From assembly GCA_030141605.1 (NCBI GenBank), contig JAQGDQ010000010.1, positions 419,501-483,500 on the forward strand: a DNA stretch of 64,000 nucleotides. The letters run 5' to 3'. Of this stretch, positions 44,641 through 62,984 are shown piece by piece (within the stretch, counting starts at the first letter, position 1; each line of letters starts with the position of its first letter). A program made the position numbers and the translations under genes. The stretch is from Tubiluchus corallicola. Its lineage: Eukaryota; Priapulida; Priapulimorpha; Priapulimorphida; Tubiluchidae. Below the pieces are notes generated by a model, which was not told where the DNA came from, did not search any database, and saw only the letters and a program-made list of their open reading frames with translations.

Positions 44641-45597
44641 CTGTTGCAATAATTCTTTCACGTAAGTCATACTTGAAAAATTGTTTGTTTTGAGCTATTG
44701 TATAAGATTGGGTCCGGTTTTCCTACAAACAAAATGTAATTTTTATTACTATCATAATCCACTAAACGTTTGCCTTTCTAATTTGCTTTAAATTATTACG
44801 CTAACTGGTAAATAAACCTATTAACTATAAAATTCTTAAATTTTTGGTGTTACTGCTTACGAATGATATATGATTAATAAGATAATTATTCAGGCGATTA
44901 ATTTTACAATGATTGCATCATTTGACTATACATAAGACGTATGATTAAAACAGTCCAAAGCTAATACGAAATGTTCTGTTAGCTAATTTACACAATTATC
45001 TTGCTGTCACAAAAAGCAAAGCTGATTGTTAATTAAGTAAAAACGTAATTGCACTGATATCAGGGATAAAATCAGCCACTGGTGAATATTTTTTTTATTT
45101 ATTTCAATAAACAACTGTAGGCGACAATAACAACAACCAAACAAATATGATGATCTCAATATCATCATATTTCGGAAAACTTGCAAAGAAACTAATAAAA
45201 AACAGATAAAAATTATTAGTCTGTTCAAAATTGATGTTTTGCCAGTGATCTTACAAGCGACGCCATCATGTTTGTACAAAAATCAGATGCATTTGAAGAT
45301 ATTTGTACGATCTTCAAAAAACTGCCACAGGCGTGGATTACGTAAAAAGAAGAGCTTTCGCGAAATTGTAGTACCCTCGAAGCACAAACTGACGCTCTAA
45401 CACAATAGTAAAATTGAAGTACTTCGCTACCTAATCCATTTTTGGAAATAAAATAATGTACTCTAACCAAGCCGCAAACGTCCAGCCAATAACGATTTAC
45501 AGTTATGCCTAAAACTTTTAATCTGCTCTGGAAAAATATGCGAGAGAAACTGAAACTAAAATTTTAAATTTATTGTTATTGCCAAGCGTCTTATAAA

Positions 45598-45700
45598 AGA
45601 GTGTGTCTGGCGGAGAGTGAATCATGTGTTTGTGGTGCAGAGAGGCAAACGCCTGAACATTGTGGTTGTGGTTTGATCTATTTTATTGCAAGAACTGAGT
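45598..45700 (+). mobile_element. LINE C-terminal cysteine-motif scrap
   Basis: The plus strand encodes CLAESESCVCGAERQTPEHC, the C-x-C-G-A-x-x-Q-T-x-E-H motif at the end of many LINE polyproteins. Nothing else of the element is clear. Confidence 0.5.
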
Positions 45701-45719
45701 TGAAAATATTGTTTCTTCT

Positions 45720-50180
<4,461 letters not shown>

Positions 50181-50189
50181 TATAGTCTA

Positions 50190-50250
50190 TAGAGAGATCC
50201 AAGAAGCCGGCGCAGGTGGACAGATGTTACATTAACGCACATCAATTCTA
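50190..50250 (+). mobile_element. Short LINE C-terminal scrap
   Basis: The plus strand encodes RDPRSRRRWTDVTLTHI, resembling the R-x-R-G-R-P-R-x-x-W-x-D-D motif near the end of some LINE polyproteins. It is very short and weak. Confidence 0.3.
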
Positions 50251-50259
50251 CATAATAAG

Positions 50260-53200
50260 ATTTAGAGATTTAGTTAGCGGGAACTTAAGCATTAGTCTTT
50301 TAATGATGTTAAGAAGCTTTGCTCAAGAACGGTAAAACATCGCAAGTTAGTCTATAGGGTCCCGTTGCAAGCTTCGTTGTCCAAACTAATTAATTCTCAC
50401 CTTGGTAAGGAGCTTGGAAAACAACCCTATATTATTCAACACAAACAATGGAACCGTAATTATCGCATTTTTACCGTCTGTTCCACTGTGATGTCATAAT
50501 GCAAAAGTTCATGGTATATTTTTTTGTGATTTGATCAGCATATTGGAGCATCTCAGCATGTTCCTACTGCACTGTTTCTTCTGGAACACCTCGAAGGAAA
50601 CTTTTTGGGAAATTGAGTCATGTATGACGACTACTTTTTTACATCATCACAATTAGCAGTCACGGCTGCAATTGCATTTGTAGCGCACTAAATAAGGCTG
50701 AAGTTGGCCTCTTCTAAGAAGACAAAAGTCTTCGGTAAGAAGGCGTTCAACTGACAAAACAGTTATTGCAAACAGTTGTAGCCACACGTAGCCGTGTAGC
50801 CCCTGTAGATATGTTTTAAATATAACTATGTTTTAAATATATAAATTATATGTGTTTTATGTACATATTAAAGACATTAAAGATACATATATGTGTGTGG
50901 GGGGGGGGCGTGCGTGCGTGTGAATGACAAACGATATATGTAGCCTGTAGCAATGATTTTCATAAGTAGATATCTCTCCAAAATTTCGTGATTTCCTACA
51001 TGGAAACCTAGCCAACAAATTTGGGCGAGTGGATATACCAGGATGTCAATTCTACGGCCCAGGGTGTCAGTTTTAGAAGGCTCAGAAATAGGTTGCCTCT
51101 GACAAGCTGCTTCAACAACGATGAACTACGGAATCTGGAAACTTCCTGTTTTTAAGCTCTGTATGTATAGAATGTACCAAATTAAAACGTTTTCAAAAAG
51201 AATGTATTTCACCTTCCAAAAAAGCAATATGGAGTCATTTTCTAACTGCTGGGTCCAAAAATTGTCATACATGTTCCGTTTAACGATTTTTTAAATGCTT
51301 GTTGGTTGTTTTGTGATCGTTTGAACTTTTGCTCAATTGTGTCCCTTTTTTAATACAAGCAAAACCAGTGACTCTAGCTATTTTGAATAATTAGTGCGTA
51401 AGCTTTGGCTCATGATATTGTAAATTACATGTTTTCTCTCCTTGTTTTCATAATTTGCGGAAAACGACCAAGGATTGCCTATTTATTACTTAATGTTTGC
51501 TTACAATTATTTGATTAGATAAATTGGGTTAGACAAGAAGTTTATCATTATACCACTTTATATTATAAATATATATTATAATCATTGCATTGCTTGACAA
51601 ACGGTTTATAAAAAACCTCTGCTCAAGTGACAAACTTCTAGGCTGAGCAAATATGCCATGATAATGATGAAAGAGCTTTAAGTAGTCAATGAATTCGAAA
51701 AAAAACTGTGTTTTAAACATTTTTTCAAGATAGCCTAGCTTCCTAGTTTGATTATGCAAATACCAACTTGAAAACTATTTATCACTTAACGCCATAAGGC
51801 AGGTTATAATAAACTATAATAAATTTAAGTTACTGCTAGCTAACTGGCCGATATACAGGGCCATTCATCACTATTAGATTTTGAACAGTATAGAAGCCAT
51901 CGGATACTATGCATTATATACAAGGTCATTCTATCTAGGCTAATTTTTGCCCACTTCATTCAGGTACCGAACTTTCTGTTGAACGGATGTCTATCCAGGA
52001 CGTTTTTACCTGGTCGACATAGTTGGTACCTTTCTTCTGTTCGTCTTACGTTTGAGACACGTTTTGTCTATGAGTTTTATTCTGGCCTTAATGGCAAAAT
52101 TCAGTTGATGTCCTGTGAGAGACAATAGTTAAATGCACAATGTTGTATCGACACCGTTTACGTAGCACCAGCACGACTCAGGAGTGAAGTAAATTGCCTT
52201 GTCATATTTCTTCACTTAGAGAGGCTCTTGGACAACCCACTCTGTGAGGGATTCTGAAACTTTCTGAGCATTGGTGGAGTGTTCACATAGTGGTGGAGTC
52301 CGCAGCATCCTGGTTACGCTATTCGGCAGTAGAGGAGACGCAGAGATACAACTACGATTCCAGACTAAACTACTTGTGGCGTGTAAAGGCTCATGGATCG
52401 GCTACATGGTGAAGCATCCTCCTTATTCCAGTAGTGGATCGTGGATTGTGAACCGTCCTTGGTGCATATTAGAAGAGCCGGCCATCAGGAACTACGTATA
52501 AACATGAGTATACTCCTTGTTACTTGTTAAATCTGGACCCAGTAGGTATTGTTTTCTCCTGTATGTACAATTTTTCTTTGCTTTGTTTAATAATATACTG
52601 TATGATTTGCACAGCATCCATGTGTTTAATAGTTCTATTTCAAACTTCGTGAAAACGTTTTACGATTAACAACTCGATGATTATGTTTAGTAAAATAATC
52701 GAGTCCTATAGGAGAATTGCCCCAACATGAACATAAACGCTTGGTGATGAAATTAGCAGAAGTGATTACCCTGACATGTTAGTAAATTACGAGCTCTATC
52801 TGTTTACTGTTTCCTGTTTAGTTGTTCACAACACTGACCCGAGCAATAGATTTGAGACACTGACGCTAAATTACCCTAGACCAATTATGATATATTAGTT
52901 TTATTCCCACAAACCGTCACAGTGGTTATTGTACATTTTGTAATCTGATGGCGAAAATAAATTTAATTCAAGTTCAAAATTTACCTTAGTCGCTGTTAAC
53001 TCAGTTTCACACAACTTGTAGTAATAACTTCAAAATTCTAAAACTATTTAACACAACCTATTAAAATATGACTATTTATTTACTTTTTATCTGTTTGGTG
53101 CAAAAATGATTTAAATTAAATTGAACTTGTGTATTTTATGACAGCTTTATTTTTAACAAGCCTGTTAGATTAACTTTTTAAACCAAAAATAGTTTTCTTC

Positions 53201-53580
53201 GTGATTTATGGATAAGCCTGTTGTGTGATTAAATTATCTTTTTGTTATAATTATGGATACAAGACAGTGTTCGTCACTCTAAAAGTTGTTAAATTTATTG
53301 ACACGAAGACGAAAAAGCATAAAATTAAAAAAATAATGAAAGTTGGTATGTTTAGGTAATTTTCCAGAAACAGCACAACTGAATAAGGAACATTTTCATA
53401 ACAAAAATCGATATTACATGTTCGTGAAAGCTCTACTCTGTTTTCTAGTCAAGAAGACCCCTGCACTTACGGAGTTTCACTTTACACTATTATTTCATTG
53501 GCTTTATGGACAGATTATAATATGAATGTATACTATGGATGTACTCGTTCTATAATATCCAGTAGCATGATATTATATTG
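50260..53580. other. Gene-poor region
   Basis: A less AT-rich patch at 51,950-52,500, with a 76-codon frame, may be an old element. No ends or motifs were found. Confidence 0.4.
50890..50925 (+). repeat. G run with GT/CGTG repeats
   Basis: tgtgtgtg, then ten G residues, then cgtgcgtgcgtgtg. Confidence 0.8.
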
Positions 53581-53589
53581 TTCTTACAA

Positions 53590-55350
53590 AAACTCTATTC
53601 ATTGATATTAGGCGAGTATTCGATACTGTTTGGCGAAGTGCTCTACAGCAATTGGCAAATGTTGGCGCTGGTGAAAGGTGTTAATCTTATGAAAGGATAC
53701 GCATGCAAAAACTAAATGCAAGACGGCCTTAAAAATAATTTTCTCTCTTGTATGGGTGTCAGGTAAGGTTCTGTGTTAAGTCCGACATTATTTTCCGTTT
53801 TTATTAAAGATCTGCCTAATGAGTTTTGTGACGTTAGTAACCCGGTAACAATTAGTAACCAAACTATTAACTGTCTCATGTATGCAGATGACTTAGTTTT
53901 GCCTTAGTTTTCTAAATCAGAAACGGGTCTGCAGAATTTGCTTAACTATCTGGCAAAATATTGTAGACGATGGAAACTTAAAGTTAACAGAGAAAAGACA
54001 AAATTTGTTGCTTGATAAAACCGGAAAATACAGCAAAAACAATTTCACAAGTTTGAAAATAACTATATCAAAGTCACTATGTACCTTATTATATGTACAG
54101 TCATTATATGTACCTGGGAATTAACTTTTACAATTCTGGGTCATTTCGTCAAACAATACATGATTTAAGGGATAAAGGTCTCAAATCATTAAACGTTTTG
54201 AATGCAGAACTAATGAACTATGATCTTCCACAGAATGTTGCAGTCAAATTGTTCAACACATTAATTAAACCAATTTCTTTGTATGACAGCGATGTACAAA
54301 CTTTTCGAATGCGTTTTCACAATCTGTATTGTGTAACGTTTACGATAATATTGCAACTGAATCATTAAATCTGAGACTATGTCGTTGCCTACGAAAGGTG
54401 AACTGTAAAACTGTAAAAAATGCAGTACCAGCCCAGTTGGGACAATATCCAATCGGTATTGATTGATATTTCGTGTAATAAGTTTTGGTAGCATGTAGTT
54501 AATATGCCTATGGCTTCATTAGTCAAATTATCATACTGAACTTTATTAACCGAGACGTGTATACTTGGGTTAAATTTGTTAAAGGTATCTTAGCTTTACC
54601 GGATTTAGGCAGATCTGGGATAATCAGGACAGTAACAATGTAGATAAGAAAGAATTGTTGCAAAACCTTAAATTAAAACTTGAAAGTATGTATTTGGTCA
54701 AATGGAGAGATGATGTCAATAAAATGCCTAATGATGAAAGTCCGGAAGGAAATAAGCTGAGAACCTATTGCAAACTAAAAAACAGTTATGTTATAAAAAT
54801 TATTTGCTATACGTTGAATTCCGAAAACTAAAACAGCTTTTTGTAAAGTACGAATAAGTGCCCATAGTCTAGCCATTGAAACAGGCATCATAAACCGTGC
54901 AAGTTACCGTTAAACGAAAGAATTTGTAAACAATGTAATAATAATGAATAATGGAAGATGAATTACACATGATGCTTGTCTGCCATAAGTATGAACAAAA
55001 AAATGAACAATTATTTATGTACTGATTTTCTAGATATGCCTAATGAAGATAAACTGATTTTTCTAATTGGCACCAACGACGTGGATATTTCGAATACAGT
55101 ACGTAACTAATTGCTTTACGAATAGGTCATGAATTTAATATCTAAAAAGGATGATACACCAATAATCTAAATTCTGTGTTTATATTGTTTTCATTTTTTA
55201 TGGGCATTATACATCAACCTATGTTTGTAAATGTGTAAATATTTTTTGTAAATGCTTTTATTGTACTTTTGTGAGCGTGCGTGTTGTACAAATGACTGTA
55301 ACAATTTACACTAATATTTGTATGTATAAATATACATATATCAAATATTC
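53590..55350 (+). mobile_element. LINE with YADD reverse transcriptase, decayed
   Basis: In order along the plus strand, across shifting frames: FIDIRRVFDTVWRSALQQL, GSVLSPTLFSVFIKDLPNEF, CLMYADDLVL (the catalytic YxDD box), YLGINFYNSGSF, LRDKGLKSLN and KLFNTLIKPISLYDSDV. Later come KYRISAHSLAIETG (also readable as KVRISAHSLAIETG) and a decayed cysteine motif. This is the order of a LINE reverse transcriptase through its C-terminus. Several stops and frameshifts disable it. An AT-rich 3' UTR runs to about 55.35 kb. Confidence 0.8.
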
Positions 55351-55904
55351 ACGTTTTAAATGCCTAAATGGCTATTGCTCTGCCCCGAAAGCCAATAATG
55401 CTCTAGAACGCGCAAGGTTAGATATACAAAGATCACTTCTGCCCAACTACAGAATTAAACTGGAGCCGTAACAGCCCGTGTGAATCCGTTCGGCGATCGT
55501 TAATCACTTGTCCTAGTTTGCGTCAACGATGAATCGCGCACGACCGGCATGCTGTGGAATTGGGTGAGGTTCGATTTTTTCATTATATTTTAAGCACGTG
55601 AGAGTCACACATGTAAAAGTTATTTGGAACACAACTTTGTATGTAATCGAAGTTACCGACACAGTGAAACTTTGCGATGTTAAGAAAGCCTAAAGTTATT
55701 AATGTTGAATATCTCACTGGCATTCACCATTCCACCGCTGGTAGCAACAATTATTGTCACATTTATGTGAAAGATCAATAAGAGCTGACCACGCAATTAA
55801 GATACCAATCAAAGTCGTTCTGGAGGGGTTATTATTAAAAAATTATATTTAACTCGTTCGTGTGCGGTACTGTTAATTTAATGTTAGATTAGAAGCGACA
55901 GTAT

Positions 55905-56030
55905 AGGCTAGTGGTAACGCGTCAGCTTTCCGTCTGGGAGGTCGTGAATTCGACACTGCTCTTGCTCAGGTCAGAGTCCGTATTTTTTTGCACCAGTCAG
56001 AGTCCATTGGCAATTTTTTTTACCTTATAA
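55905..56030 (+). mobile_element. tRNA-derived SINE head (second copy)
   Basis: It reads ggctagtggtaacgcgtcag then tttccgtctgggaggtcgtg and aattcgacac, matching the 6.4-kb copy through the anticodon and B-box region. The sequence after it differs, with a short duplicated gtcagagtcc. It is probably a truncated or composite copy. Confidence 0.6.
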
Positions 56031-56039
56031 ATATAGTCC

Positions 56040-58500
56040 TTGTTCTAAACACATATTATTTAATACGTTTAAGTTGTATTTGCAGTGTGTCACGTGCAAA
56101 TATACATTGTTCTGCACGCTGATTAGTTCATTCAAGTGAATCAGGAACAAGCTGGGTGACAAGGTGTAGCTCAGCATTTACGACAAAATTTTAACAACGG
56201 TTATTTTGATAAAATCGCTACGCATCTACGTAAAGAAAACTGGAGTTTCGAAAATTTTTGCTCAAAAAGGAATAATTAGCTGGCAAATGTGAATGACTAT
56301 TTCATCAAGCAAACTGACAGTGACATTCAGTTCAGTTATTTTTTAGTTAAGTTCAGTCAAATTCAATTTGGTTTAACAGCGTTCAAGTTGTTTTACTGAA
56401 TTGAGTCCAAATTATATTTGAATTTAATACTATTCCCATTACAGATGTGCAGTTTATTACTTCTATACGATAATAATAATAATGGTTAATTAAAAAAGGA
56501 TCAAACACCAAAACAACCAGAAATACTATGAAGGATGTTGCTGCAGATATCTTATAATTATTTATACAGTGTTTCATATAACACAAACCAAGGCATGGTG
56601 GCAAAAGGTATAGTATGTGACACATTCAATAGCAATATTAGTGATTTACAATATTGCGGTGCAAGCAAGGTATCTCTTTGTACAAGGAGTTGGCAAATAG
56701 GGTTGTTCGAAGTCAAGCTCTTCAGAAACCTGGTAAGTGTAGAATGAGTACTTGGCCTTGATTAACGTGATCACGAGTCAATATTATATCGATGTGGACG
56801 GATGGGCAACAGCAAAAGAACTAACTTTGTAAAATTAATGGAAAACATATATTTAGTTGACATATTACTAATTTGTCAGTTTGAGTCGAAGAGTTTCGTA
56901 GAATTAATTAAAGATGAATTTACTATGCAAAATATGTGATTTAACGAAATGTAATGTAATAAGAAAATTCTATATGCAATGAGAAAAATATGTATAATTT
57001 TTTTAAAATTTAAACAATAGCACGACATCATCGTGTGCACTAGTAGCGTTCTTAACCATCATTACTGGATACTTAATGCCAACAATTTGAGATCTAATTT
57101 GTATATACGTTGTGTACTAACTATTGCACGTTTGTGTTTCTTAATGCATTCACAAAAGTACTAATAAATATTTGTTATTATTAATTAAATGTCTATATAA
57201 GTTATTTAACACACGAATCAAAGCGCACCAGGCTTTAACAGCTCTCCTCCTTTTTTTAGCAATCCAATGATGGCAAATGTACAACAGCAAGTTTCTGTAA
57301 TAGTAGTGTCGTCATTAACAGAACTTATCAGTTATATTAAGCTAATAGATGTTAGTTCACTTTTAAGGCACATAGCACATTTCATTTCAGTAGAAAATGA
57401 ATTGAAATTGAGTATAGGAAGACTGAACTTTTGTGTTCTTAGGCTTGGCCGCTCGGGGCACGTTACCTTATAGTAGTCACATCTATATATGTGTTCATAG
57501 CTATATATATAGCTATACGTAGCTAATAAGCAATATTTATCTGTATACCATTATTTTTGCTGAAGTTTGGATTTGGTTACTGTGTTGTATATTTTGTACT
57601 CCGATAGGATTGAAACTCTATATATAAAGATGTGAATCTGCTATAAGGTATAATTGTGCTGAATATAGTACATACCAAATGTATAGTTTATTTGGTACGT
57701 GCTCTCGAGAGAATTCAACATAAATCGTCTATATTTTCAAAGTGCTCAGGCCAATACAATCTTAAAAGCACTCTGTGCCATACTCGCGTGTAAAATGGAA
57801 TGTAATTAAAACCTTTGGAGTTGCAGTCAATCTACTTGAAGCAAGTTACACAGAAGTGAAGAGCAACGTACGTAATTTGTAACAAATGTGGTCAAGTAGA
57901 CCGATGGAATGAATCAGCGAAAACAAAGGTCGCGAATAAAGTTAGAGGTTTTTCATTACGTCGACTACTGTTTCGACTTTTATAATCAGGCTACTTTGTT
58001 TACACATCTGACAGTGTCCAGATGACGTAGTCAGTGACGTAGCCAGCCGTGAGGTGAAAGAACTAGTTGGATCGAAAAGACGTATTGCTGACTAATCAGA
58101 AATATTATCAAATATACTTATTCCTTAATTAAATTTTACCTAGACTGTGTTTTTTCACAGAACTAATTCATTTAGTTCGGCTTATTGCGACCTGTGAATC
58201 GGATGAAATGATAAAGCCAATTTTGACGCGAGAGCACGCTAAATTTTCTAACTTAATCAAAACTAAAGTTTCTATAGTTTAAACTTTAAACTATAACTAG
58301 AAATAAGTTACTAATTCTATAATTGATCGATTTTTAGTACAGTTTATGTTCAGTTTAACCTGAGTTTATAATAAATCAATAACGATAATCTTCACCGAAA
58401 CAATTTTCGATAAAAACGGACGTTATTGTAGGTGAACATGTTTAGATGTAAGACGTTTTCTCGTTTCTGGTTTGAAAAAGTCTTTTAATTTAGTTCACTT
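56040..58500. other. Gene-poor region
   Basis: Only short frames without motifs. Confidence 0.5.
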
Positions 58501-58517
58501 AGCTGATGATTTCATTC

Positions 58518-58640
58518 CACTGTGGCGGATCCAAAATTTTTGAAAAAGAAGGTCAAATCCGAATATGACCAAGCAGAAATTCGGATGGGTAGCCCGGAGA
58601 AACTGAGGTTGGCTCCCCCCGGCCTTTCGGGATAATTTTA
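58518..58640. mobile_element. Possible DNA-transposon end (GGCGGATCC type)
   Basis: cactgtggcggatccaaaat resembles the CAGTGGCGGATCCA ends of some hAT-like elements. The sequence after it is locally C/G-rich (ggctccccccggcc). A similar terminal-type motif, cagtgacgtagccag, lies at 58,032. No pair of inverted ends could be fixed. Confidence 0.3.
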
Positions 58641-59029
58641 TTTGTTCTCGAGTCCTAAGCATCTTCTTGATTGCCAAAATAATAATGTCTACTTATAATA
58701 TTCAAGGAATAAAAAATCCATTTGTTTTACAACCATGATATTATTTGCGCACATTGTTATGTTCTTGTTACTTTTATCTATGATTTCAAATAAGGCTTCT
58801 GCAATGAAGACTAAAATTTCAGTCTAACTGCATAAATAATAATAATAATTACTGATATTAAAACTATTCAGTAACCAACGTTCAAGGCTCCAATTCGTTA
58901 ATAACCTTAAAGCAAAACCGGACCAAATGTTAAACTGTAGGTCAAAAGAACCAATTCTTTAAAATATTGAAAGGAAATACACTAATTTTTAAAGAACGCC
59001 TTACCTGAACGAATTATTACCACACAAAC

Positions 59030-59525
59030 ACAATTTCGCAAACGCGCCACTAGTTCTTCGCTGTTACATGCATTTCGCCCATTCGCTAGTTAGACGGGCA
59101 CCAGCGCCTGCATTTCGGAAAGCGTTGCATAAAAACGGGTGCTGTACCTCTCACTTCAGATGTGTTAGTTTGTGGCGAACTGCACACGTTCTACAGCTCA
59201 GGCGTGAGTACAGCGGTAAATTTTTTATCTTAAAAACTTGCCGAGTTTTAGTACAACACACTGAATCTGTTACGGTAGCACTGTACTTCACTTTTCGCTT
59301 TCACAAACACGTGCAACACGCTCATGGAATGGTTTTGATGTTAAAAATTACGTTAGTTTGTGATGTCATCACTAGTTGGGCTCGTCCGCCGTCAATTAAT
59401 ATTTTGATGTATTATTTAATTATCAGAAACGCTTTTGCAGTATTATTGGTGTTAAACGATATACTTTTTTACCGTACTTGAAAATGGCGTAGTACATGAA
59501 AAATCATCCTGTCTTTCTTTAACTA
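59030..59525 (+). repeat. Dispersed repeat family R2, copy 2
   Basis: Inverted relative to the 44.3-kb copy. It holds a 137-codon open frame (59,068-59,481), but the frame is broken by indels in the other copy, so it is not supported as coding. A scrap of the same terminus (agacaggatgatttt) lies at 13,268-13,330. Confidence 0.65.
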
Positions 59526-59529
59526 CAGA

Positions 59530-61840
59530 CACAGCAGGACTTTTAAGCACACACTCGGAATGGTCTAGCATTCAATGGCAGCATGGCCTACTTAATGTAA
59601 ATGGGTGTAATGTAATGTTAAATCATTTAACTTTTTAAGTGGCAGTGATGTTTTTCGGTCGCCTTCAGATGGATAGACCCTATGAGGCATTAGATACTAA
59701 ATATAGACAGTTGTGATAGTAGCGAAATCTAAGTATCAAAAACACTTCTTTACGATGAGGTACTGAATAAGCGTGAGTGCCCTGGCACTTTAGCAATTGT
59801 ATAGATCTCTCATCCAACAAGGTAATAATCATTATGAAAGACAGTTTGGTGGATGAAGCAGGCAATTATCATTGTGGTCATGTTTCCATTTACTAAAAAC
59901 CCAGCGTTACTTAACTTCGCAAAATTAATCTTTCGCTGTGATTACTCACTTATTTCCTTCGCCTAAATAGAAAGGTAAACTCTTTTCCCAAATAAATAAG
60001 CTTTTACGCTGCAAAAATTGTTTGTAATTGCGCCACCTGCGGACCTTCCTGTGCGGGCCGCGCTTTCGCAAACGCTAAAATGATTAAGCTGCCGCAGAAT
60101 TGCAATCTTTTAATCTGCCAAGAATGAGAATTAAATGTAATATCAGCAGATTCCTGTGATTCTGACACGGAAGTCAGTATTTTTGCGAAAGTTTAACAAG
60201 CGGTTGCCGCCCATGTGGGAACTTAGGAACTCATTAAATTAAATGACTGCTGGAAATTATTGTGCTAGAGGTTTACGTGATAATGATCAACGCCTGACTC
60301 AGCAGTGAGAAAATGATGTGGGCTATTTGTCAACCCGTAAATCTCATTCTAAACGATTCTTTTTCTGATCATCCGCATGCTGTCAAAGACTAGATCGCCA
60401 TCATCATCATCATCATTATCATCGTCGTCGTCGTCGCCATCATCATAATCATCATCATCATTGTTATAGAATTATATCCGTATATTCGTTGTTGCCCTTA
60501 ATTATAATCATTATCATTATAATCATTACCAGCGTCACATTATGCATGGTGCATGGTCACTTTTACTATTGTCGCCATCTATAGCATAACGCATTTATTT
60601 CACTTGTGTAAAAGTTCGGATGAATCACAAAACAAGAATTGATAAAGATCACACAAGTATGAACCACTAACAATTATTACTAAAAATTAATTATTGTTAC
60701 AGCATTGATTTCGGTTAATTTTGCAAAACAATCTTTTATTTGCAAAGTTCGGCCAGATGTCCATTGTCCAAGTATACGGTTTTAGTGCTGTTTGTAATAA
60801 CGGGGAACTGAAAGAATAAAATTTAATGTGCTTATGTGCTAAATGACATTATGAATTGTATGCTTGCATTGCAGGATGACATTACGAATATATTTTAGCA
60901 CTATCATGTGTTAGCATTAGAGGCAAAATTACTGTATTAAATCGGCTTATTAAATGGATAAATTCTGTAACAACTTCATTCATCACACGGTAAGTTCGTT
61001 TTTGACATTATCACCACAGCCATTTGTCACATTCTCTCAACGACAAATACTAATGATAAGGAATCATTTCTTAGCAAAGCGCGTAAACAACATTGTAAAG
61101 TTTAAGTCTCAAATAATAACGCAAATTAGCCAACAGAAAATAGATCAAACTATAAAAATTGACTCGAAAGACTGAAAAAGCTCTTTAGTGAAACAGCAAT
61201 CGCACTCGAAGTCTACGCAGAATATTTTCTGCAAGTGATAATTAAACTAATAGATTACGATTACATAAACAATGATATTTAAAGGTAAGGAAGTAAAATG
61301 TATTTTTAAATGATCGTACAATTTGGTTCTATAAAAACACTGATTTCAATCTTAACTTCAGTATTATTGCATTATTTTAACCCTAAATCTATCTCATTTT
61401 AATTTATTCTGAATTTTTATCAGTTCGTTTGATATAAATATGTTATTAATTTCCAAAAGCTGGTGTGCGAATGCTACTGTCTGCGTCTTCATCGCAATAA
61501 ATCAAGAAATTGCTTTGCTGCTCACAGCCAATTTCAAAAATCGATACAAAACTTATTTTTCTCTTAAAGGCGCAGTACACCTTAAAATCATATTGATAGT
61601 TCTGGTCTTCAGTAATTTAATGGCACTATTTGCGCAGAAAAATTAGTTTCTTGAGAGACGTTATAGAATGTTAAAGTTGCTTCTCAAGCAAGAGTGACGT
61701 CATTGATATCAAATTCACTGACTTGCACACTGGGAGCTGAATAAAACTGATGACAGCGCAGCATCTCCAGCTAACACTATCCGTAAAAAAAATACGAACT
61801 GTCAAGACTCCCTATTCACTGTAATGTCCCAAGTTCACTT
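59530..61840. other. Gene-poor region with one triplet repeat
   Basis: Nothing recognised apart from the (CAT/CGT)n run listed separately. Confidence 0.5.
60399..60470 (+). repeat. (CAT/CGT)n triplet repeat
   Basis: catcatcatcatcattatca, then cgtcgtcgtcgtcg and further cat units. Confidence 0.85.
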
Positions 61841-61844
61841 ATCT

Positions 61845-62110
61845 CTAAGGGTTGGTGCTGAAGTGTTTAAAACTTTCTAAATATGTTAACATTTGTCCTC
61901 CTGCAGGTTTTCTGGCTGGTTCTATGTCTTCTCGAAGAGCTGTCTTCACTGGATTATCATCAGGTAATCTAAGCATATGCCCAATCCATCTTAAGCGGCA
62001 CTTTTTATTTCCCTTGCCCAAGGTTCCTCTTTTATTTTTTCATACAGATCTTTACTTGAGACTTTCTTTGATAAAATATTTTTCGGGAATTTAGTAACTC
62101 GGAAGCGTTA
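61845..62110 (-). mobile_element. LINE C-terminus remnant
   Basis: The minus strand encodes SSKDLYEKIKEEPWAREIK and, after a one-base shift, CRLRWIGHMLRLPDDNPVKT then ALREDIEPARKPAGGQ. R-x-R-W-x-G-H-x-x-R-x-P is a well-known motif near the end of LINE polyproteins. A stop follows at about 61,850. Confidence 0.7.
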
Positions 62111-62401
62111 TAATTATTATAATAGCGGAAATCTTAAAATATTGAAATACATCACCCGCAGTAATAGACGTCAGTTATTACATGAACATAAAAATTTTGG
62201 CTTATTTTGTATTTTTGTTTTTTTTCGGTACAGCCACTACAGTGACAGTTCCATTAACCTAATATCATTTGAGATGCGCTAAGGAACTTCCTTACCGCCA
62301 GTTTAAATCTCCCTCGGAAATTAAGGCTAAGCGATACTTAGGCGTAATGTGTGCAAGGTGCCGTTAGAGTAATCTCTAGATTATTTGCCACGGTTGAAAT
62401 T

Positions 62402-62557
62402 ATTATGGAATGACTCCACTCTCCAGTGGCAAGAAACAATCCATCCAAAACTAGAGAAATATGAAAAAGATGCGAACGAAAAGTACTTAGAGCTGACTAG
62501 GTTGCTATCTTCGCGCGACATAGCAAATTTGAAACGTATGCATAGGGAGGGCAAATA
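62402..62557 (+). other. Open stretch with charged helical character, unassigned
   Basis: The plus strand reads LWNDSTLQWQETIHPKLEKY, then EKDANEKYLELTRLLSSRD and a stop at 62,557. It looks like a charged helix and could be a decayed gene or element ORF. There is no good splice site or relative in the window. Confidence 0.25.
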
Positions 62558-62660
62558 AGTTCGCAAACATTATCATTACCTTTCAGCCCCAGGCACGATT
62601 GGAGGAGTCTTTGTTTCTGATATCACTACTAGCTTTGTATCCATCCTTCTTCATATTCAC

Positions 62661-62669
62661 TCGCTTCTT

Positions 62670-62709
<40 letters not shown>

Positions 62710-62720
62710 CTTTGTCTCTG
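62661..62720 (+). repeat. (CT)n/(CTTT)n microsatellite
   Basis: CT repeat followed by ctttctttctttg. No LINE end adjoins it. Confidence 0.9.
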
Positions 62721-62984
62721 TTACTAAAAATCTAAAATTTAGTATTGTTTGGTAAACTATCTAGTCAGTCGAAGCCCATGATATTCCTCCACGCCTATGT
62801 AAATAATCCTAGTACCTAGTACATAAACTTATCCTAGTACATACTCAATCAAAGGCCTGCAGTTAACTGGCTTCCTTGAAGAATAGATAATAAATGGCTT
62901 AACATGATTGTCACGTGATCTCGCGTCATTAGTATGAAATGTTGTCAGACTGCGTAATTAAGGGCAGGTTTCTATTGAGTGCTG

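Noticed and set aside
58250-58310. AT palindrome aaagttt…aaacttt
   Set aside because: Short and composition-driven; such palindromes are frequent in this window.
59068-59481. 137-codon frame as a novel protein
   Set aside because: It lies inside a dispersed repeat whose other copy has indels breaking the frame.
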